DNA of 64,000 bases from positions 62,001 through 126,000 of the forward strand of contig CANNZV010001060.1 in assembly GCA_947561585.1 (NCBI GenBank), in the 5' to 3' direction. How positions within the stretch are numbered: the stretch's first letter is position 1; every line of letters starts with the position of its first letter. This stretch comes from Caprella mutica. Its lineage: Eukaryota > Arthropoda > Malacostraca > Amphipoda > Caprellidae. Of the stretch, positions 1 to 10,900 are shown one piece after another. A model generated the notes under the pieces. That model worked only from the letters and a program-made list of their open reading frames with translations. It did not search any database and was not told the DNA's origin. The position numbers were made by a program, and so were the translations under genes.

Positions 1-280
1 TACTCGTTATTTTAATTGGTATCCCTGATACTTGCAAGTAATCATGGATACCAATTAAAATGTCTACTTAAATATTTCTTTTTGATCTAATATGTGGAAC
101 TGTCCGATAACTTAGAATGTGCTGTAATTGGGTAGCTATTGGCTGTTAATTAATTTCAAATTTATTAAGTAGTCAAGAATGTACATTATGTAAATAGTTC
201 CTAATTGACGGTGGCAATATTGTGTATAATTTTATTAGCAACTATGAGGCAAAAATCAGCAGTAAATGATTTCGTAAATA

Positions 281-440
281 GGGGAAGTTATGAATTATTG
301 GACGGTTACTAATTTACGCGTGAGGGAAAAAATAAATTAATATTATTTACCTTTCAAAGAAAATAGCCAACTTGCTAGTTAGTAAGTTTTTATTATATGA
401 CAGAGGATGTGAAACCGTCCAATAACTCGTAACTTACCCC
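281..440. mobile_element. Family A palindromic element (GGGTAAGTTACGAATTATCGG termini class)
   Basis: Left arm GGGGAAGTTATGAATTATTG and right arm CCAATAACTCGTAACTTACC are inverted copies. No coding capacity. Non-autonomous TIR (MITE-like) element. Confidence 0.7.
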
Positions 441-568
441 ATGTGATACAGACTATTAAAGGAAAAGTGTTAATTTTATTCTAGTGAATTTTGTTGTGTA
501 GATTTGTTTTAACTGTCCAGTCATATCTTGTGACACTTCGCTGTTGATTTTAGGAAAGTCTTGGCTAA

Positions 569-845
569 TGGGGCAAGCTCCGAGTTATCGGACAGTTGCA
601 CATTTTCGATCATAAAAAATAGGATCATTTTGGTATCCATGATACCAATTGAAATAACAATCTGAATAATGTATATTTCAATTGGTATCATGGATACCAA
701 TTGAAATAAAAATCTGAATAATGTATATTTCAAATGGTATCATGGATACCAATTGAAATAACAAGCTGAAAACAGTGTATTTTTATTAGTATCCATATCA
801 AATAATCGAAAAAGAGGAACCGTCCGTTAACTTGGAACTTACCCT
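569..845. mobile_element. Family A palindromic element with tripled core
   Basis: Arms: TCCGAGTTATCGGACAGTTG on the left and GTCCGTTAACTTGGAACTTA on the right. Between them the core palindrome (ATTGGTATCATGGATACCAAT type) recurs about three times at 630-780, suggesting local duplication or repeated insertion. Confidence 0.7.
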
Positions 846-1310
846 ATTCTTGTAGCAGAAATTTGTTGTAATGAATAAGACTATTGAATTATGTTGAAGA
901 GGAATAAATATTTTATAGCATTGTATAAATTTTATTTACATTAATACTTCAAGACTAGAAATATGGAACTGGAACAATGGATATCTTAAAAGAATAAACT
1001 AAAAGTTTTATAAGTTACGTAATTTGGTCTATTGGCTTATAATATGATTTCTAAATATATTGACTGTTTAGTAGAACGGGTTAAATAAAATGTAACCATG
1101 AAAACGATATGTTCCATAAAACTTGCCAGTACATTTTTAATTTCATATTATTAGTAAAAAATGTACGAAATAGCGTAACTGGAATAACATTTTATATCAA
1201 AATGATTTATTTGAAGAGTTATTTATTTAATGAACTCATTTTGTATCATGTAAAAAGAGAGACAATTGAGGTTATGTCAATATGGCAGTGAATTACTTTT
1301 AAATAGTGCT

Positions 1311-1465
1311 AGGGATAGTTACGAATTATCGGTCAATAGTACATCTTCAGACATAGCGATAAGAAAAACAATACAAAAATTGTTAATATTACACATTGCT
1401 ATCTAATACATCTGCAAACCCGGGTTTGCAGATGTAGTACTGACCGATAATTCGGAACTTACCCT
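1311..1465. mobile_element. Family A palindromic element
   Basis: Arms AGTTACGAATTATCGGTCAA and CTGACCGATAATTCGGAACT are inverted. The centre is a different palindrome, TGCAAACCCGGGTTTGCA. Confidence 0.7.
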
Positions 1466-1557
1466 ACAGTTAAAGAAGTATTAGTACTATCAGAAAAATT
1501 AATTTACTCTCATTAGCTATAGTAACGGAGTCAATCATTAAAAATGAAGTAGGTGAT

Positions 1558-1644
1558 GTAAGTTCCGAAATACCTGATGATTCCACATTTTCGATAGCTA
1601 TAATCGAAAATGTGGAACCGTACAATAATTCAGGACTTTGCCTA
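1558..1644. mobile_element. Short family A derivative
   Basis: An 87-bp minimal version with arms CCACATTTTCGATAGCTATA and its complement and no central core, probably an internal deletion of the family. Confidence 0.55.
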
Positions 1645-1667
1645 ATGTTCAACTAACCATTAAACAC

Positions 1668-1933
1668 AAAGGGCCGTACACACGTGGGTTTTTAAAAGTT
1701 TTCCACCAGACTTTTTGTTAAGCTCCTCCTACTTTTTCCACGAGAATAATAAGAAAAAAACGATAGTATTTATTTTAGTTGGCATCCATGATACCTGCAG
1801 GTTTCTTGGATACCAACTAAAATAAATATTAATTATATAGTTTTTCCTTATATTCTCGTGGAAAAAGTAGGAGGAGCTTAGCAAAAAGTCTGGCGGAACG
1901 ACTTAAAAAAACCCTACGTGTGTACGGCCCTTT
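1668..1933. mobile_element. Family B palindromic element (AAAGGGCCGTACACAC termini)
   Basis: Arms begin AAAGGGCCGTACACACGTGG and end CTACGTGTGTACGGCCCTTT. Subterminal inverted blocks AGCTCCTCCTACTTTTTCCA face each other around the core palindrome with TACCTGCAGGT. No coding capacity. Confidence 0.8.
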
Positions 1934-2172
1934 AGAATGTTTCGTGACTGAACAAAGTAGTTTAAAATATAGTTGGTCAATTGTCGGTAATATGAACCTT
2001 GTCGGTGATTTAGAGAATACTCTAATAAAAAAAGAAACATTAATCCACCTTATCCTCACAAAAAATTTCTAAATTATACAAATAATGTATTAACTAAAAC
2101 CTATAATAATAAATACTTAAAAATATCTACTTAACTTATAAAATATATTTCATTTGGCATTTTAGGAGAAGT

Positions 2173-2297
2173 GGGGTAAGTTATGAATTATCGGACAGTT
2201 CCACATTATCAGGCATTTAAGAAAAAAATAAAATCTAAATAATTACCTATATTATTTATTTCATGACCGAAACTGACCGATAATTCGTAACTTACTC
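2173..2297. mobile_element. Family A palindromic element
   Basis: Arms GGGTAAGTTATGAATTATCG and CCGATAATTCGTAACTTACT are inverted; the core is lost. Confidence 0.65.
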
Positions 2298-2576
2298 AAA
2301 GCAAGATTCACACGGTCAGCAGAGTAAAAAGTTATAACAATTTTCGTATTAGTGAAGACAAAATGATAAATATTTTTACCATATTAAAATTCTATTCAAC
2401 AGTTCAATTTGGCAAAACAGACATTGTAGAGTTTTAACCCTGACGCAATTATGACGTGTTTGGTGTAAGAAACTTTCGAAATGTAGTCTTTGAGATTCTT
2501 TTTTTGAGACTAATGATTGCATAACGTACCATCAGTTGCATAAAGTACCATCAGTACTTTATGCGAAGATAGGTAT

Positions 2577-2827
2577 AAAGGGCCGTACACACATAGGGTT
2601 TTAAAAATCTTTCCACCAGACTTTTTGCTAAGCTCCTCCTACTTTTTCCACGAGAATATAAGAAAAAATGATACAATTGTTATTCATTTCAGTTGGTATC
2701 CATGGATACCAACTGAAATAAATATTAATATAATATTTTTTCTTATATTCTCGTGGAAAAAGTAGGAGGAGCTTAGCAAAAAATCTGGTGGAAAGACTTA
2801 AAAAACTCTGCGTGTGTACGACCCTTA
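2577..2827. mobile_element. Family B palindromic element
   Basis: Same termini as the element at 1668 (AAAGGGCCGTACACACATAG; GCGTGTGTACGACCCTTA), with a shorter core GGTATCCATGGATACC lacking the CTGCAG centre. Confidence 0.8.
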
Positions 2828-3339
2828 AGTACCGTAATCGTCAGTTATATCTCAGTAAACCTAGAAAACTTTGGATGCTTCTAATATTTAGTAAATGTGA
2901 CACAGACCATTCCTCCACCAAACGAGTCATACAGGGTAATAAATTTAGCTTAAACTGACCATGTGAAAGTTGCCTTCTAAGAAGAAGAAATCACAGTAAA
3001 AGTAAGAAAAAGACTACTCATCAATTTCAGTAACATCAAAGCTGAACAGTATTGTGTAACGTATAACACCTTGTTCAGAAATTGGGGAAAAATCCATACC
3101 GTTAGTATGTCAACTGTATGGATTGGGGATAAACTTTAGCGATATTCCAAAAATACCCTGAAAAATGAATGACAGATGAGGACAACATTGATACCTACCT
3201 CAATTATTTAAAAACGATAACTATACAAGAAAGGACATCTTTAACAATTAGCCTATTTCGTTAATTTGTACCATACACATTCATCACAAATATTAAAGCA
3301 GTAGAAAATTGAGCAAGATTTTATTGCTAAAGAGAGAAT

Positions 3340-3562
3340 TAAGTTACCCTAACTTCCCGACAGAAAGTTACCCTAACTTCCAACAGAAAGTTACCCTAAC
3401 TTCCAACAGAAAGTTACCCTAACTTCCAACAGAAAGTTACCCTAACTTCCAACAGAAAGTTACCCTAACTTCCAACAGGAAGTTACCCTAACTTTTTACA
3501 GACAGTTAACCCTAAATTTTTAAATAAAGTTACCCTAACTTTTTAAACAAAGTTACCCTAAC
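3340..3562. repeat. 23-bp tandem repeat
   Basis: About nine copies of a 23-bp unit containing AGTTACCCTAACTTCCAACA. Later copies diverge (TTTTTACAGACAG, TTTAAACAAAG). Each unit holds one CCCTAA, but it is not telomeric because the spacing and flanks are those of a minisatellite. Confidence 0.85.
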
Positions 3563-3720
3563 ATTTCAATAATGGATACCAGTGAAGAACTATAAAAGAA
3601 GACATCTTGACATTGGATAAATATCTATTATTTAGAGGAAAAAAACCTATGCAATAATTTGATCACTAATGAGTTTTAGCATGCAATTAGTATTTACAGT
3701 ATACAGGAAAAATACTAACT

Positions 3721-3892
3721 AGGGTAAGTTACGAATTATCGAACAGTATCATATCTTCGGTCATATAAGAAAAAACAATATAATAATTGTTATTATTACA
3801 CAGTGCATAGCTATGTCATAATAATAATTTTTATATATTTTTTTTTATATGACCGAAGATGTAGTACTGACCGATAATTCGTAACTTACCCT
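3721..3892. mobile_element. Family A palindromic element
   Basis: Near-perfect arms AGGGTAAGTTACGAATTATC and GATAATTCGTAACTTACCCT with TCTTCGGTCATATAAGAAAA inside. Confidence 0.75.
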
Positions 3893-4071
3893 AGTCTCCA
3901 TAATAAAAAAAAAACTATTGGTAACCTGTAGGCATGAACCTAAAACTTGTATTTCTTTAATTTGATCTAAAATGTTCATATTTTAAACGTTCTGACAGGA
4001 ACTTTTCTGTCTGGAATCAATATCAGTTAAAGTCTTTTAGATCAAATGTAGCCAATGTTTTTGACAACAAA

Positions 4072-4271
4072 AGGGTAAATTACGAATTATTGGTCAGTTT
4101 CACATCTTCGGTCATATATAAAAAACAATATTATAATAGTTATTTTATTTTAATTGGCATCCATGATACCTGCAGGTATCATGGATACCAATTAAAATAA
4201 AATAACTATTATAATATAGTTCTTTCTTATATGACCGAAGATGTGAAACTGACCAATAATTCGTAATTTAC
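4072..4271. mobile_element. Family A palindromic element with intact core
   Basis: Arms AGGGTAAATTACGAATTATT and CCAATAATTCGTAATTTA. The centre carries the full core palindrome ATCCATGATACCTGCAGGTA, shared with family B. Confidence 0.75.
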
Positions 4272-4291
4272 AGTAACTAGTGTTAGTTTCA

Positions 4292-4442
4292 AGGGAAACT
4301 TCAGAGTTATTGGCTGGTTTCCCATTATCGATCAAATAGCTATGAAAAAATATACAATAATTAAAATATAAAGTTGAAACGTTATTGTACTTTTATTTTA
4401 TGATCGAAATTGAGGAACCATTCGATAACTCGGAACTTCCCT
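4292..4442. mobile_element. Family A palindromic element, diverged
   Basis: Arms AGGGAAACTTCAGAGTTATT and CGATAACTCGGAACTTCCCT. It directly abuts the preceding element. Confidence 0.65.
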
Positions 4443-4537
4443 AGAGATGTGGACACCAGTGTCCGTAAAACTGCCAGGCAGAAAATTACCAAATCGGAAA
4501 ACTTGTTTCATTTGAGTATTTTTTTAGTAGCTACAGG

Positions 4538-4574
4538 TTTATTTTATTTCCTAACTTATTTAATAAAATTTATT
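4538..4574 (-). terminator. DCAF15 polyadenylation signal candidates
   Basis: Two AATAAA hexamers lie on the minus strand at about 4574-4569 and 4543-4538, roughly 280-315 nt beyond the DCAF15 stop. They sit before the first palindromic element of the flank. The region is A+T-rich, so chance occurrence is possible. Confidence 0.4.
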
Positions 4575-4853
4575 TGATAAAATAAACACGTAATGTAGTT
4601 TGTTGCGTCCGCCAGTTTGTTGTAGCTAATGCACAAGTCCTGATTGTTTAATGAACCGGCATGTTACGTCAGATATAAAATTGTCTTAGAACGTGTTTAG
4701 AACAAGATAATGTTTTAAAAAATGACTGGCATTTTCCGTCTCGCAGTTTTCCAATTTGTCAGTTTTTCCTCCGTCAATTTTCCGCATACCGTTACCAACC
4801 CTTCCTCAGGAGTTAGGAACTAGTCAGGGTAAGGTGATTCTGAAAGAGAATCC

Positions 4854-4936
4854 TCAAGGTGAAGAAGCTTCTGGTAGGGGACCAAAGACAACAGCCATCA
4901 GGTGTTGCCCCTCCATGATACACCGTAAAGACGTGC
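4854..4936 (-). CDS. DCAF15: DCAF15 coding exon 11 (stop codon)
   Basis: Acceptor CTTTTCACAG|GCACG. Reading across the junction gives RGTSLRCIMEGQHLMAVVFG, then PLPEASSP and TGA. Human ends [20 protein letters not shown], so this copy has about eight extra C-terminal residues. A plus-strand frame at 4756-4953 is antisense noise. Confidence 0.88.
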
Positions 4937-7900
4937 CTGTGAAAAGAATGTAAACATAAGAGAGAGAAAAAAGTACAACATATTGAATATATTTTGCAAA
5001 CTTCTTCGTAACCAAAGGCTCTATATTTAACTAAACCTACACCTCCTTTAGTGTACTTACAACTACTTTAGTGTACTTACACCTCCTTTAGTGTACTTAC
5101 ACCTCCTTTAGTGTACTTACACCTCCTTTAGTGTACTTACACCTCCTTTAGTGTACTTACACCTCCTTTAGTGTACTTACACCTCCTTTAGTGTACTTAC
5201 ACCTCCTTTAGTGTACTTACACCTCCTTTAGTGTACTTACAACTACTTTAGTGTACCTACACCTCCTTTAGTGTACCTACACCTCCTTTAGTGTACTTAC
5301 ACCTCCTTTAGTGTACTTACACCTCCTTTAGTGTACTTACACCTCCTTTAGTGTACTTACACCTCCTTTAGTGTACTTACACCTCCTTTAGTGTACTTAC
5401 ACCTCCTTTAGTGTACTTACACCTCCTTTAGTGTACTTACAACTACTTTAGTGTACCTACACCTCCTTTAGTGTACCTACACCTCCTTTAGTGTACTTAC
5501 AACTACTTTAGTGTACCTACACCTCCTTTAGTGTACCTACACCTCCTTTAGTGTACTTACAACTACTTTAGTGTACCTACACCTACTTTAGTGTACCTAC
5601 ACCTCCTGTAGTGTACCTACACCTACTTTAGTGTACCTACACCTACTTTAGTGTACCTACACCTCCTTTAGTGTACCTACACCTACTTTAGTGTACCTAC
5701 ACCTCCTTTAGTGTACCTACACCTCCTTTAGTGTACCTACACCTCCTGTAGTGTACCTACACCTCCTTTAGTGTACCTACACCTACTTTAGTGTACCTAC
5801 ACCTCCTTTAGTGTACCTACACCTCCTTTAGTGTACCTACACCTCCTTTAGTGTACCTACACCTACTTTAGTGTACCTACACCTCCTTTAGTGTACCTAC
5901 ACCTCCTTTAGTGTACCTACACCTCCTTTAGTGTACCTACACCTACTTTAGTGTACCTACACCTCCTTTAGTGTACCTACACCTCCTTTAGTGTACCTAC
6001 ACCTCCTTTAGTGTACCTACACCTACTTTAGTGTACCTACACCTCCTTTAGTGTACCTACACCTCCTTTAGTGTACCTACACCTCCTTTAGTGTACCTAC
6101 ACCTACTTTAGTGTACCTACACCTCCTTTAGTGTACCTACACCTCCTTTAGTGTACCTACACCTACTTTAGTGTACCTACACCTCCTTTAGTGTACCTAC
6201 AACTACTTTAGTGTACCTACACCTCCTTTAGTGTACCTACACCTACTTTAGTGTACCAACACCTCCTTTAGTGTACCTACACCTACTTTAGTGTACCTAC
6301 ACCTACTTGAGTGTACCTACACCTACTTTAGTGTACCTACACCTCCTTTAGTGTACCTACACCTCCTTTAGTGTACCTACACCTCCTTTAGTGTACCTAC
6401 AACTCCTTTAGTGTACCTACACCTCCTTTAGTGTACCTATACCTCCTTTAGTGTACCTACACCTCCTTTAGTGTATCTATACCTCCATTAGTGTACCTAC
6501 ACCTCCTTTAGTGTACCTACACCTACTTTAGTGTACCTACACCTCCTTTAGTGTACCTATACCTACTTTAGTGTACCTATACCTACTTTAGTGTACCTAC
6601 ACCTACTTTAGTGTACCAACACCTCCTTTAGTGTACCTACACCTACTTTAGTGTACCTACACCTACTTTAGTGTACCTACACCTACTTTAGTGTACCTAC
6701 ACCTACTTTAGTGTACCTACACCTACTTTAGTGCACCAACACCTACTTTAGTGCACCTACATCTACTTTAGTGTACCTACACCTACTTTAGTGTACCTAC
6801 ACCTACTTTAGTGTACCTACACCTCCTTTAGTGTACCTACACCTCCTTTAGTGTACCTACACCTACTTTAGTGTACCTACACCTCCTTTAGTGTACCTAC
6901 ACCTCCTTTAGTGTACATACACCTACTTTAGTGTACCTACACCTCCTTTAGTGTACCTACACCTCCTTTAGTGTACTTACACCTACTTTAGTGTTCCTAC
7001 ACCTCCTTTAGTGTACCAACACCTCCTTTATTGTACCTACACCTCCTTTAGTGTACCTACACTTCTTTTAGTGTACTTAAGTCGTTCTTACGCCATTTTT
7101 GTATTTACGTTGGTAGTGTACCTAAGTCGTGTGCAACCTACAGAAGGTTAACTTGTTACCTCTGCATATGGCGTCATTGGTGAGGACCTTAACGCTGCCG
7201 TAGTAAGAGGAAGGTCTCGACACCAGTGTCCGTAACTGCTGTGCCAGTCTAGTACCGGTCTTCCACCAGTTTCTCTCCTCGCAGTCGGTAGAGCAAACTT
7301 CATGACGAGTTAATCTGAAAAAACAAAACACTGTAGCTAATATGAACAGTACACACAATTTTATCAAGAACCTCTTCATTGAGTGTTTAATAAACGAGAA
7401 GATGTTAGGATATCACTACGAGAAAAAGATCACAATTTCTATACGAGAAATAATGGAGTGAGCCTCGCATTTAAAGCGCTAATAAATTTTACTTAGATAA
7501 AATATCCTTTTTTACTATGAAACGTAAGTTTATACTACAAGTCTAAGGACTTAACTGTTGTCTAAAGGGCCGTACACACATGCGGTTTTTTAAAGTCTTT
7601 CCACCAGACTTTCTGCTAAGCTCCTCCTACTTTTCCCACGAGAATATAAGAAAAAACGATATTATTATTATTTATTTCAGTTGGTATCCATGATACCTGC
7701 AGGTATCATGGATACCAACTACAATAATTAATAATTAAATCTTTTTTTCTTATATTCTCGTGGGAAAAGTAGGAGGAGCTCGCAAAAAGTCTGGCGGAAA
7801 GACTTAAAAACCCTACGTGTGTACGGCTCTTTATAGTTAGCTACTCACAAGAAAGGGTCTTCCTCTTTCAAAGGCTGTCTGTCTATCACATAGTACTCTT

Positions 7901-10900
7901 TAGTGTGAATACTAAACACGAAGGTAGCAGTTGTTTTGTAGAGCTTCCTCGTCCTACCTGTAAGATAGAATTAACTTAGCAGAAACAATGGAAAGGATGG
8001 TCTTCGCTGAAGGATATTCTAACGAGTTAACTTAGGGGTATGTCAGACACTCACAGTACTCTGAAAGTGGAGGTTAGCACAGGACATGAACCAGTCTGAC
8101 CGTTAGCAATGCCTGATAGACTTAGGGTAAGTTCTTAATTATCGGTCAGATCCACATTTTCGGACACGTAAGAAAAAACGATATAATAATAATTGATTAA
8201 TATTTTTTATATCTTTCCTTCTTACATGTCCGAAAATGTGGAACTGACCGATAATTAAGAACTTACTCAATGTTAACATTCACATTTTTGAGTAGCTACT
8301 GTATACGGCCATTAGCTAATTGCCCTCCTAAAATTGCAGAAGGTTATGTTCTGGTCAGCACTAAATATTTATTATTTATAATCTTGTTATTCGCTTAACT
8401 CAAAAAATAGTCAACCAAATTGCCTGATGTTTGGTGGGACAATTGGTCATCATCCAGCAACCAGTTAATTAGAATTAAGGAAGAGATAGGGTCAAAGGTC
8501 AAGGTCATTTACAGCTCAATAAGAACAAAAAAAGTAGAGACGGTGAAGGCATGCACGCTATTAAATGACAAATATTCTAGCCATTTAAAATTTCATACTT
8601 CAAACAAATTAAGGTAAAAACTTTTGTGTCTAGCTAACCACATTGCTATCTTACCCATACTAACCACATTGCTATCTTACCCATACTAACCACATTGCTA
8701 TCTTACCTATACTAACCACATTGCTATCTTACCCATACTAACCACATTGCTATCTTACCCATACTAACCACATTGCTATCTTACCCATACTAGCCACATT
8801 GCTATCTTACCCATACTAACCACATTGCTATCTTACCTATACTAGCCACATTGCTATCTTACCCATACTAACCACATTGCTATCTTACCCATACTAACCA
8901 CATTGCTATCTTACCCATACGAACCACATTGCTATCTTACCCATACTAACCACATTGCTATCTTACCTATACTAGCCACATTGCTATCTTACCCATACTA
9001 GCCACATTGCTATCTTACCCATACTAACCACATTGCTATCTTACCCATACTAACCACATTGCTATCTTACCTATACTAACCACATTGCTATCTTACCCAT
9101 ACTAACCACATTGCTATCTTACCCATACTAGCCACATTGCTATCTTACCCATACTAACCACATTGCTATCTTACCTATACTAACCACATTGCTATCTTAC
9201 CCATACTAACCACATTGCTATCTTACCCATACTAACCACATTGCTATCTTACCCATACTAACCACATTGCTATCTTACCCATACTAACCACATTGCTATC
9301 TTACCCATACTAGCCACATTGCTATCTTACCCATACTAGCCACATTGCTATCTTACCCATACTAACCACATTGCTATCTTACCCATACTAACCACATTGC
9401 TATCTTACCCATACTAGCCACATTGCTATCTTACCCATACTAACCACATTGCTATCTTACCCATACTAACCACATTGCTATCTTACCCATACTAACCACA
9501 TTGCTATCTTACCCATACTAACCACATTGCTATCTTACCCATACTAACCACATTGCTATCTTACCCATACTAACCACATTGCTATCTTACCCATACTAAC
9601 CACATTGCTATCTTACCCATACTAACCACATTGCTATCTTACCCATACTAACCACATTGCTATCTTACCCATACTAACCACATTGCTATCTTACCCATAC
9701 TAACCACATTGCTATCTTACCCATACTAACCACATTGCTATCTTACCCATACTAGCCACATTGCTATCTTACCTATACTAACCACATTGCTATCTTACCC
9801 ATACTAACCACATTGCTATCTTACCCATACTAACCACATTGCTATCTTACCCATACTAACCACATTGCTATCTTACCCATACTAGCCACATTGCTATCTT
9901 ACCCATACTAACCACATTGCTATCTTACCCATACTAACCACATTGCTATCTTACCCATACTAACCACATTGCTATCTTACCCATACTAGCCACATTGCTA
10001 TCTTACCCATACTAACCACATTGCTATCTTACCTATACTAACCACATTGCTATCTTACCCATACTAGCCACATTGCTATCTTACCCATACTAACCACATT
10101 GCTATCTTACCCATACTAACCACATTGCTATCTTACCCATACTAACCACATTGCTATCTTACCCATACTAACCACATTGCTATCTTACCCATACTAGCCA
10201 CATTGCTATCTTACCCATACTAGCCACATTGCTATCTTACCCATACTAACCACATTGCTATCTTACCCATACTAGCCACATTGCTATCTTACCCATACTA
10301 ACCACATTGCTATCTTACCCATACTAACCACATTGCTATCTTACCCATACTAACCACATTGCTATCTTACCCATACTAGCCACATTGCTATCTTACCCAT
10401 ACTAGCCACATTGCTATCTTACCCATACTAACCACATTGCTATCTTACCCATACTAACCACATTGCTATCTTACCCATACTAACCACATTGCTATCTTAC
10501 CCATACTAACCACATTGCTATCTTACCCATACTAACCACATTGCTATCTTACCTATACTAGCCACATTGCTATCTTACCCATACTAGCCACATTGCTATC
10601 TTACCCATACTAACCACATTGCTATCTTACCTATACTAGCCACATTGCTATCTTACCCATACTAGCCACATTGCTATCTTACCCATACTAACCACATTGC
10701 TATCTTACCTATACTAGCCACATTGCTATCTTACCCATACTAACCACATTGCTATCTTACCCATACTAACCACATTGCTATCTTACCCATACTAACCACA
10801 TTGCTATCTTACCCATACTAACCACATTGCTATCTTACCTATACTAGCCACATTGCTATCTTACCCATACTAGCCACATTGCTATCTTACCCATACTAAC

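Larger units (their letters stand above)
1..4850. other. Flank downstream of DCAF15, non-coding
   Basis: I see no credible gene here; all open frames are short, A+T-rich and unrelated to known families. The stretch is largely a chain of palindromic elements (listed separately), a 23-bp tandem repeat at 3340-3562, and A+T-rich filler. A truncated copy of the GGTATCCATGATACC core palindrome opens the window (10-57). Confidence 0.7.

Noticed and set aside
3340..3562. Telomeric repeat (CCCTAA)
   Set aside because: Only one CCCTAA per 23-bp unit and the surroundings are interstitial minisatellite.
4756..4953. 65-residue plus-strand frame
   Set aside because: Antisense to the last DCAF15 exon, which has the conserved C-terminus and a proper acceptor.
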